Of a stretch of 10,494 nt of DNA, positions 6,026 to 10,494 are shown in pieces. The DNA lies in assembly GCA_005883175.1 (NCBI GenBank), contig VAYV01000149.1, positions 1 to 10,494 on the forward strand, given 5' to 3'. Each line of letters begins with the position of its first letter. Positions within the stretch are counted from its first letter, which is position 1. Position numbers and translations under genes: made by a program. The notes beneath the pieces were generated by a model. The model had not been told where the DNA came from. It did not search any database and worked only from the letters and a program-made list of their open reading frames with translations. This stretch comes from Actinomycetota bacterium (GTDB taxonomy: Bacteria; Actinomycetota; AC-67).

Positions 6026-6628
6026 TTACCGCGCGCTGGGCTTGCGCGGCGCGGCCTTCTTCGGAGCAGCTTTCTTGGCCGCCGCGCTCTTGGCTGTGCC
6101 CTTCGCCGCCGGCTTGCGCGCGGTTTCCTTCTTCGGAGCCGCTTTCTTCGCCACCGCGCTTTTGGCCGGGCTCTTGGCAGGCGCTTTCTTCGGCGCAGCT
6201 TTCTTCGCCGCCGGCTTGCGCGCGGCAGGCTTGCGCGTCGCCGTGCGCCGGACGGGCGCCGGCTCGGGAACGATGTCGTAGGACTCGGTGTCGGGAGCTC
6301 CGAAGAAGTCTTCGCGCGCTTCGTCGAGGTCGAGCGGCTCGGCGGCGGCGGCTTCAGACTCGACCGCAGGCACCGGCTCCATCTCGCGTATGTCGTCCGG
6401 GAGCGCCGGTGCGACGTACGTTTCGAGGTCCGGAGCGGAGACCGACAGGCCGCCGGACGCGATCGCGGGGCGCTTGCGCGAGTCGCGCATCACACCGACG
6501 AGGAGGAGCAATGCGGCTGCCACGCTGCAGCCGATGGACGCGCCGATCATCTGCAAACCGGTCGAGAAGACACCGACCAGGAACGTTGCGATTGCAGCGG
6601 CAAGGAAAAGGACGCTAGTAGCGATCAC
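6026..6628 (-). CDS. Small two-TM membrane protein with acidic linker and H1-like lysine-rich tail
   Basis: No family is recognised. The 200 residues fall into three parts. Two hydrophobic helices (about 3-21 and 28-46) form a hairpin ending in MRDSRKR, a positive stop-transfer that places the rest in the cytoplasm. Residues about 66-124 are acidic (DDIREMEPVPAVE, LDLDEAREDFFG, DTESYDIVPEP). Residues 127-200 are a Lys/Ala/Pro/Arg tail of repeated AAKKAAPKK units. The GTG start (6628-6626) has AGGAGGAG 10 nt upstream, a strong ribosome site. The gene lies between divIVA and the convergent ychF-like gene, and its stop is 3 nt from the stop of that gene. A membrane anchor with a histone-like cytoplasmic tail could tether nucleic acid or acidic partners to the membrane near the division machinery. 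This is inference from layout and composition only. Confidence 0.75.
   Translation of the reverse strand: MIATSVLFLAAAIATFLVGVFSTGLQMIGASIGCSVAAALLLLVGVMRDSRKRPAIASGGLSVSAPDLETYVAPALPDDIREMEPVPAVESEAAAAEPLDLDEAREDFFGAPDTESYDIVPEPAPVRRTATRKPAARKPAAKKAAPKKAPAKSPAKSAVAKKAAPKKETARKPAAKGTAKSAAAKKAAPKKAAPRKPSAR
6057..6240 (-). repeat. Imperfect direct repeats encoding AAKKAAPKK units
   Basis: Within the tail-coding part of the membrane protein, a block reading TTCTTCGG-GC-GCTTTCTT on the plus strand recurs at 6057, 6129 and 6186. The spacings of 72 and 57 nt are both multiples of three, so copy-number change keeps the frame. These repeats explain the Lys/Ala tail and may vary in number between strains. 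Confidence 0.6.
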
Positions 6629-6692
6629 TGGGGAAGCACTCCTCCTGAAAACACGACCGACCTTCGACCTTCTGTAACGCGCGACCGACGGC

Positions 6693-6708
6693 GCGGGATA
6701 CTACCCGC
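6693..6708 (-). promoter_or_regulatory. Possible -10 within a short palindrome, upstream of the tailed membrane protein
   Basis: On the minus strand TAGTAT (6703-6698) fits TAnnnT and is enclosed by GCGGG and CCCGC, a 5-bp inverted repeat. It lies about 70 nt before the GTG at 6628. The best -35 candidate, TGGCGA at 6726-6721 with a 17-nt spacer, is poor. This may be a promoter with an overlapping operator, or simply a small hairpin. Confidence 0.3.
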
Positions 6709-6727
6709 TGACCCATGCCCTCGCCAT

Positions 6728-6746
6728 AAACCCGGGAAATCGGGCC
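6728..6746 (-). terminator. Weak terminator-like hairpin after divIVA
   Basis: On the minus strand CCCG-ATTTCC-CGGG followed by TTT forms a 4-bp stem, extendable to 6 bp with two G-U pairs. It lies 11 nt past the second in-frame stop of the divIVA frame (6757). The stem and T-run are too short for a confident intrinsic terminator, but the position at the end of the division operon is right. Confidence 0.3.
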
Positions 6747-6756
6747 ATTTACTCGG

Positions 6757-6876
6757 CTATTCCCCGGCCCAGAAGGGCTCGCGCTGCTCGGCGACCGGGG
6801 CCTCGGGCGTGGGAGCTTGCGGCGCGTCGCGCTCGATCTTATGGACGGTGGCCGACGGCGTCGTCGCCTCAACCTG
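6757..6876 (-). other. Coding-like extension of the divIVA frame beyond an in-frame TAG
   Basis: Directly after the amber codon that ends divIVA (6879-6877), the same frame stays open for 39 codons and closes with TAG at 6759-6757. The translation begins QVEATTPSATVHKIERDAP and ends EAPVAEQREPFWAGE, an Ala/Pro/Glu-rich composition typical of DivIVA C-termini. Third positions are G or C in 34 of 39 codons, as in real genes of this window. It is either the original C-terminus cut off by a nonsense change or base-call error, or a tail made by readthrough. Confidence 0.55.
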
Positions 6877-7179
6877 CTAGATCTGCTCTTCCAGGAATCG
6901 CCGGACGCGCGCGCGCACTTCGTTCTCGACGCGCTGGGGATCCTCCGTCCCGGTGGCAACCGGCCCGGGAGCGGCTGGACCGCGCCCCTCGCGCAACCGC
7001 GCCACCTCCTGCTGAAGGGCCGCGATGCGCACCTTCATCTTCTGGTTGTCCTCGGCGAGCTTCGTGAACTCCTCCACGACCTCGTCGAGGAAGAGGTCCA
7101 CGTCCGCCTGGTTGTAGCCGCGGCGCGCTTCGCGGAACTCCTTGCGGACGATGTCTTGGGGGTTCAGCGGCATCGGCAT
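6877..7179 (-). CDS. divIVA: DivIVA/Wag31-type polar and septal coiled-coil protein, short or amber-truncated
   Basis: DivIVA binds curved membrane at poles and septa through its N-terminus and, in actinobacteria, organises polar growth. The N-terminus reads MPMPLNPQDIVRKEFREARR followed by GYNQADVDLFLDEV, matching the family pattern MPLTPxDI...RGYxxxEVDxFLDEV. A coiled coil follows to about residue 74 (LRE), then a Gly/Pro/Ala linker and a second helical segment, ENEVRARVRRFLEEQI. The product is only 100 residues, against roughly 200-400 for actinobacterial homologues. The frame continues as coding-like sequence after the TAG stop (see 6757-6876). The start ATG at 7179 has GAGG 5 nt upstream; the ATG at 7173 (MPLNPQ) fits the family start equally well. 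The 23-nt overlap of a longer frame with yggT was rejected. It is the last gene of the ftsZ-side operon, 7 nt after yggT. Confidence 0.88.
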   Translation of the reverse strand: MPMPLNPQDIVRKEFREARRGYNQADVDLFLDEVVEEFTKLAEDNQKMKVRIAALQQEVARLREGRGPAAPGPVATGTEDPQRVENEVRARVRRFLEEQI

Positions 7180-7186
7180 CAAGCCC

Positions 7187-7471
7187 TCAACAGCGTGCGA
7201 CCGCCCCACGAAGGAGCGCGACGATCAGGAAGACTAACAATATCGACACGTCGAGCGCACCGGCGCCGATCCTGATGGGGGGTATCAGCCGCCGGAACGG
7301 ACGCAGGACCGGCTCGGTGACAGCGTTGACCGCCCGGATGATCGGATAGAGCCACTCGGGAGGCCGAGTCAGCGCCACGACCCAAGACAGGATGACCGCG
7401 GCGATCAGGAAGGAGAAGAAGATCGAAAGGATGAAGTAGAGGACACCACACCCTGTGAACGCCTCGAGGAT
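7187..7471 (-). CDS. YggT-family small membrane protein with apparent non-canonical start
   Basis: YggT proteins are small two-helix membrane proteins linked to division in actinobacteria and to osmotic stress in E. coli. The frame between sepF and divIVA encodes a first helix (GVLYFILSIFFSFLIAAVIL, about 9-28) and the signature LSWVVAL. It continues with YPIIRAVNAVTEPVLRPFRR and LIPPIRIGAGALDVSILLVF, a typical YggT second half with a second helix (about 72-92). No ATG, GTG or TTG occurs in frame between the sepF stop and the end of the first helix. The first standard start is a GTG at 7378, which would delete that helix. AGGGAG lies 5 nt before an ATC at 7471-7469, and starting there gives 94 residues, the family length. 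I therefore place the start at ATC, either a rare initiator or a changed ATG. Domain identity is firm; the start is not. Confidence 0.75.
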   Translation of the reverse strand: MLEAFTGCGVLYFILSIFFSFLIAAVILSWVVALTRPPEWLYPIIRAVNAVTEPVLRPFRRLIPPIRIGAGALDVSILLVFLIVALLRGAVARC

Positions 7472-7480
7472 GGCCGCTCC

Positions 7481-7966
7481 CTAGAACTCGCCGAACAGGC
7501 CGTGCTCCACCAGTCGGCGCTTCTCGTCGGCAGAAACCTCCATGTTGAACGGGGTCAGCAGGAAGACCTGCTCGCCGACCTTCTGCATCCGGCCGTTCAA
7601 GCCGTAGACGAGGCCGCTGGCGAACTGGAGGATCTTCGGCGCGTGCTTCTGCTCGGTCATGCGCAGGTTGATGATGACCGGAACGCCGCCCTTGAACTGG
7701 TCGGCGAATTCCTGTGCGTCGTCGAAGATCCGTGGTTCCACGACGCGGATCTGCCGCGGCGCCGCGGTCGGGATCGAGCGGACGACTCCACCGCGGCCGG
7801 CCGGGTGCCGGTCTTCGTTGTGTGAACGCTCTTCACGACGGACGGTTCGGACCATCTGTGCCTCGTCGCGACGCGGTGTGTCTTCGTCGACGAGGCTCTC
7901 GTCGAACTCCTCTTCCTCGTCCATGAGTCCGAGACCCACCAGCGTCTTCTTCCACATCTCACGCAT
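7481..7966 (-). CDS. sepF: SepF, membrane anchor and organiser of the FtsZ ring
   Basis: SepF polymerises and ties FtsZ filaments to the membrane; in actinobacteria, which lack FtsA, it is the main anchor. The 161-residue protein starts with an amphipathic segment (MWKKTLVGLGLM, 4-15) that would be the membrane-binding helix. A charged, low-complexity linker runs to about residue 70. The SepF domain (about 73-158) shows FADQFKGGVPVIINLR, ILQFASGLVYGLNGRMQKV and VFLLTPFNMEVSADEKRRL. The ATG at 7966 has GGGAGGGG 6 nt upstream, better spaced than the second ATG at codon 4. A 74-nt gap separates it from yggS, the largest gap inside the division operon, so it may have its own promoter. Confidence 0.96.
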   Translation of the reverse strand: MREMWKKTLVGLGLMDEEEEFDESLVDEDTPRRDEAQMVRTVRREERSHNEDRHPAGRGGVVRSIPTAAPRQIRVVEPRIFDDAQEFADQFKGGVPVIINLRMTEQKHAPKILQFASGLVYGLNGRMQKVGEQVFLLTPFNMEVSADEKRRLVEHGLFGEF

Positions 7967-7998
7967 CGTCTACCCCTCCCGCCCGCGCGGTTGCCCCA

Positions 7999-8004
7999 AG
8001 CCTA
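7999..8004 (-). promoter_or_regulatory. Possible -10 box for sepF
   Basis: TAGGCT on the minus strand matches the actinobacterial TAnnnT -10 and lies in the 74-nt yggS-sepF gap, about 33 nt before the sepF ATG. No good -35 is visible at the usual distance, so this is tentative. Confidence 0.3.
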
Positions 8005-8015
8005 AGACACTCCGG

Positions 8016-8036
8016 CCCCGAACGTCGTGAACGGGG
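8016..8036 (-). other. Hairpin after the yggS stop codon
   Basis: CCCCG and CGGGG at the ends of this 21-nt stretch pair over 5 bp, with a 2x2 internal loop and two more pairs inside. It begins 4 nt after the yggS stop and has no T-run. It could protect a 3' end or attenuate transcription into sepF. Confidence 0.3.
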
Positions 8037-8040
8037 ACGA

Positions 8041-8751
8041 TCACTTTCCCGACCTCGATGCTTTTGCGCCGGGTTGCGGCGCGCGCCCGCCGAATATCGC
8101 CGTCCCGATCCGCACGATCGTGGCTCCTTCTTCGATCGCGACCTCGAAATCCTCGGTCATGCCCATCGACAGCTCCGTGACCTCGGGCGCGCGCTCTCGT
8201 ATCGCGTCTCTCAGCTCTCGTAGCGCCCGGAACGCCCGTCGTGCCGCCGAGGGATCGCCTTGTGGTGCGATCGTCATGAGACCGCAGAGTCGCAGGCCGT
8301 CTGCGTCGAGCAGCTCTTTCGCCGTGTCGAGCACGCCGGCCGGCGGAACTCCGTGCTTCGTCGCCTCGTCCCCGGCGTTCACCTCCAGCAGCACGTCCTG
8401 GGTAGCCGCTTTCGCTTGGGTCCGTCGGCCGACCTCCTCGCCCAGCGGCACTGAGTCCACGCTGTGGATGAGCACGACGCGCCCGACGACCTGCGAGACC
8501 TTGTTCCTTTGCAGCGTCCCGATCATGTGCCAGCGAACGTCGAGGTCCGACAGCGCTGCCTGCTTCTTCTTCAGCTCCTGGACCCGGTTCTCGCCGAGAT
8601 CCGCGAGGCCGAGGGTCACCGCTTCTCTCGCCGCCTCGACGCCGACGTCCTTCGTCACGCCGACCAGCGTGATCTCGCGTGGATCGCGCCCCACGCGTTG
8701 CGCCGCCGCGTCGATGCGCGCGCGCACGGCGGTCAGGTTCTCGGCGATCAT
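8041..8751 (-). CDS. yggS: YggS/PLPBP pyridoxal-phosphate homeostasis protein
   Basis: YggS (YlmE, PROSC) is a single-domain PLP-binding TIM-barrel protein without known catalysis that controls PLP and amino-acid balance. The 236-residue length is normal. Lys34 in LVGVTKDV is the PLP Schiff-base lysine. GENRVQE (53-59), VRWHMIGTLQRNKV, CGLMTIAPQGD and the phosphate-binding end LSMGMTEDFEVAIEEGATIV plus RIGTAIFG are all present. The ATG overlaps the pgeF stop as ATGA (8748-8751), so it is translationally coupled. The gene has its standard place between pgeF and sepF. The residue after the PLP Lys is Asp rather than the more usual Thr or Phe; I see no reason to doubt function. Confidence 0.96.
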   Translation of the reverse strand: MIAENLTAVRARIDAAAQRVGRDPREITLVGVTKDVGVEAAREAVTLGLADLGENRVQELKKKQAALSDLDVRWHMIGTLQRNKVSQVVGRVVLIHSVDSVPLGEEVGRRTQAKAATQDVLLEVNAGDEATKHGVPPAGVLDTAKELLDADGLRLCGLMTIAPQGDPSAARRAFRALRELRDAIRERAPEVTELSMGMTEDFEVAIEEGATIVRIGTAIFGGRAPQPGAKASRSGK

Positions 8752-9545
8752 GCCGCGTCGATCGTCGCGAGCAGCCCTTGACGCGCGGCGTGCCCGGCGC
8801 GATGGCTGAAGAACCGGTGCGGCTCACACCGCGTGCACAGCGCGGACAGATGGATCGAGGTGACGCCGGCGCGCCGGAGCGCGATGCGCGCGCCTCCCCA
8901 CAGATCGACGCGCACCGATCCGTTGCGGCGCTCCACGTCCGGGCCGAGCGCCGCGCGCGCAGGTTCGGCAACGTCGTCGCCGACCTCGTAGCAGCACGGT
9001 CCGATCGACGGGCCGATGAACGCCATCAGCGCATCGGGTGCGCCGCCCATGGCGCGCACGGTCGCTTCGATCACGCCGCTCGTCATGCCCCGCCAGCCCG
9101 CGTGCACCGTTGCGATGCGGCGGGCGGCCGGATCGACGAGGAGAACGGGAACGCAATCGGCGATCAGAACCGCGAGAACGACGCCCGGCTCGTCGGTCCA
9201 CAGCGCATCGATCCCCGGCAGCGTCGTTTCGGGAGAATCGGCGCCGGCTCCCTTCCGTTCACCATCGTCGCGCGCCGTCTCCGCGCCGTGGACCTGCCGG
9301 CCGCTCGTCCACGACGCGGGATCGCCGCCGATCACGCCGATCGCTCGCGCGCGGTTCGCGATCACGACGTCCGCGTCGTCGCCGGAGAAGAAGGACAGGT
9401 TCAGCGACGAGAACGGGTCGCCGCTGAACCCTCCGTGCCGCGTGGTGAAGGCAATGCGGATGCCCGCGCTCTCGAGCGCGGGCACCGCGAGATACGCACC
9501 GGGCGAGGCGTCGCCTCGCGCGGGGAAGGCGCGCCAGGCGAACAC
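8748..9545 (-). CDS. pgeF: PgeF/YfiH-family multicopper-like enzyme (peptidoglycan editing factor; purine nucleoside phosphorylase)
   Basis: This family, once called polyphenol oxidase or YlmD, contains purine nucleoside phosphorylase/adenosine deaminases; in E. coli it keeps wrong amino acids out of peptidoglycan stems. The 265-residue protein shows FTTRHGGFSG, SLNLSFFSGDD, GRQVHG (His86), LIADCVPVLLVD (Cys131) and ATVHAGWRG (His148). The His/Cys/His set is the metal-binding triad of the family. IGPSIGPCCYEV and the C-terminal LCTRCEPHRFFSHR also fit. The start is placed at a GTG (9545-9543) only 4 nt after the ftsZ stop, which gives normal length. The Shine-Dalgarno is weak (AAAGAG), so translation probably depends on coupling to ftsZ. 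The longer frame reaching into ftsZ is rejected. The ftsZ-pgeF-yggS-sepF order is the usual one. Confidence 0.93.
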   Translation of the reverse strand: MFAWRAFPARGDASPGAYLAVPALESAGIRIAFTTRHGGFSGDPFSSLNLSFFSGDDADVVIANRARAIGVIGGDPASWTSGRQVHGAETARDDGERKGAGADSPETTLPGIDALWTDEPGVVLAVLIADCVPVLLVDPAARRIATVHAGWRGMTSGVIEATVRAMGGAPDALMAFIGPSIGPCCYEVGDDVAEPARAALGPDVERRNGSVRVDLWGGARIALRRAGVTSIHLSALCTRCEPHRFFSHRAGHAARQGLLATIDAA

Positions 9546-9549
9546 CTCT

Positions 9550-10494
9550 TTACCGCCGGAGGAACGACGGGATGTCTTCGAGCTCCTCGTCGGCGTCGAA
9601 CACGACGGTCCGGCGAGGCGCTTCCGTCCCGAGATCCAACTCTTCCTCCTCTTCGAGCGCGAGCGCACCCGAAACGTCGCGGCTCGACCACCGCTCGAAC
9701 CCGGCCGCGATCACCGTCACCCGGACTTCGTCGCCGAGCGAATCGTCGATCGCTGCTCCGAAGATCACGTTCGCTTCCGGGTGCGCGTGGTCGCTGATGA
9801 TGCGCGCGGCTTCGTTCACTTCGTACAGCGTGAGGTCGCTGCCGCCGGTGATGTTGAGCAGGATGCCGCGTGCGCCGTCGATCGACGTCTCGAGCAACGG
9901 GCTCGACACGGCCGCGCGCGCCGCTTCCACGGCACGGTCGTCGCCGCGCGCGTGACCGACACCCATCAACGCCGAGCCGGCGTCGGTGAGGATCGCCTTC
10001 ACGTCGGCGAAGTCGAGGTTGATGAGACCCGGCGTGGTGATCAGGTCGGTGATGCCTTGAACACCCTGCAGCAGCACCATGTCCGCCATCTTGAACGCGT
10101 CGAGGATCGTCGTATTCTCGTCGGCGACGTCGAGCAGCCGGTCGTTCGGGATGATGATCAGCGTGTCGACCTTGTTCTTCAGCTCTTGGATGCCGCGCTC
10201 GGCCTGCTCCGCACGCACCTTGCGCTCGAAGGAGAACGGACGGGTGACGACGCCGATCGTCAGTGCGCCGAGCGACTTCGCGATCTCTGCCACGACGGGC
10301 GCGCCGCCGGTCCCGGTGCCGCCGCCTTCTCCGGCGGTGACGAAGACCATGTCGGCACCTTTCAGAACTTCCTCGATCGTCTCGCGCGCCTCGCCGACGG
10401 CCGTGCGGCCAGTCTCGGGGTTGGAGCCGGCGCCGAGGCCTCGTGTGATCTCACGGCCGATGTCGAGCTTCAGATCGGCATCGGACATCAGCAA
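9550..10494 (-). CDS. ftsZ: Cell division GTPase FtsZ (N-terminus outside the window)
   Basis: FtsZ is the bacterial tubulin that polymerises into the Z-ring. The 314 codons present begin inside the gene (LLMSDADLKLDIGRE), so about 50 N-terminal residues are missing; the first codon TTG is an internal Leu, not a start. The tubulin signature GGGTGTGGAP is at 57-66 of this fragment. The T7 loop LINLDFADVKAIL contains Asp161 and Asp164, the residues that trigger GTP hydrolysis in the neighbouring subunit. A short acidic linker (ALEEEEELDLGTE) leads to the C-terminal peptide DEELEDIPSFLRR, which binds SepF and other partners. The linker is short, about 30-35 residues. The stop TAA is 4 nt before the pgeF start, and the gene leads the operon seen here. 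Confidence 0.98.
   Translation of the reverse strand: MLMSDADLKLDIGREITRGLGAGSNPETGRTAVGEARETIEEVLKGADMVFVTAGEGGGTGTGGAPVVAEIAKSLGALTIGVVTRPFSFERKVRAEQAERGIQELKNKVDTLIIIPNDRLLDVADENTTILDAFKMADMVLLQGVQGITDLITTPGLINLDFADVKAILTDAGSALMGVGHARGDDRAVEAARAAVSSPLLETSIDGARGILLNITGGSDLTLYEVNEAARIISDHAHPEANVIFGAAIDDSLGDEVRVTVIAAGFERWSSRDVSGALALEEEEELDLGTEAPRRTVVFDADEELEDIPSFLRR

Noticed and set aside
6057..6240. CRISPR or mobile repeat array
   Set aside because: The spacings are multiples of three and the repeats encode one continuous Lys/Ala tail, with no unique spacers.
6877..7483. TAG reassigned to an amino acid in this organism
   Set aside because: TAG ends sepF at the expected C-terminus and also closes the divIVA extension, so it works as a stop here.
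8027..9797. Plus-strand frames across yggS and pgeF
   Set aside because: Arg-rich antisense shadows of conserved genes, without ribosome sites or recognisable domains.

Overview
This is a high-GC bacterial chromosome segment. It carries the 3' end of the division and cell wall (dcw) cluster of an actinobacterium-like organism, joined to ileS and a traR/dksA-lspA-rluD operon. The order ftsZ - pgeF (ylmD/yfiH) - yggS (ylmE) - sepF - yggT - divIVA, followed nearby by ileS, a TraR/DksA zinc-finger gene, lspA and rluD, is the arrangement I recall from Streptomyces and relatives. The Lys/Ala/Pro-rich histone-H1-like tails, TAnnnT-type promoters, frequent GTG starts and strong G/C bias at third positions also point to Actinomycetota, probably a deep-branching or uncultured lineage. 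I cannot fix the genus.

Layout, right to left on the minus strand: ftsZ (5' end outside the window), pgeF, yggS, sepF, yggT and divIVA form one tightly packed division operon (10494 to about 6757). Next on the minus strand is a gene for a small two-TM membrane protein with a lysine-rich C-terminal tail (6628-6026). On the plus strand, ileS and a degenerate YchF-family gene overlap by 4 nt (1902-6022) and converge on the membrane-protein gene with only 3 nt between stop codons. From a shared 216-nt divergent control region, a traR/dksA-like gene, lspA and the start of rluD run leftward on the minus strand (1685 to the left edge).

FtsZ, SepF, DivIVA and YggT belong to septum placement and the Z-ring. 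PgeF and YggS are their usual housekeeping companions: a peptidoglycan-editing/purine nucleoside enzyme and a PLP-homeostasis protein. IleRS is essential for translation, LspA matures lipoproteins, and RluD modifies 23S rRNA. No mobile element, CRISPR array, tRNA or rRNA was seen, and no intergenic gap exceeds 300 nt.

Most of the window is conventional. The points that stand out are: a YchF paralogue without its Walker A lysine, coupled to ileS; a divIVA frame stopped by an in-frame amber codon and followed by 39 coding-like codons; a yggT frame with no ATG/GTG/TTG before its first membrane helix but a Shine-Dalgarno sequence placed before an ATC; and two unrelated proteins carrying histone-H1-like lysine tails, one of them membrane-anchored.
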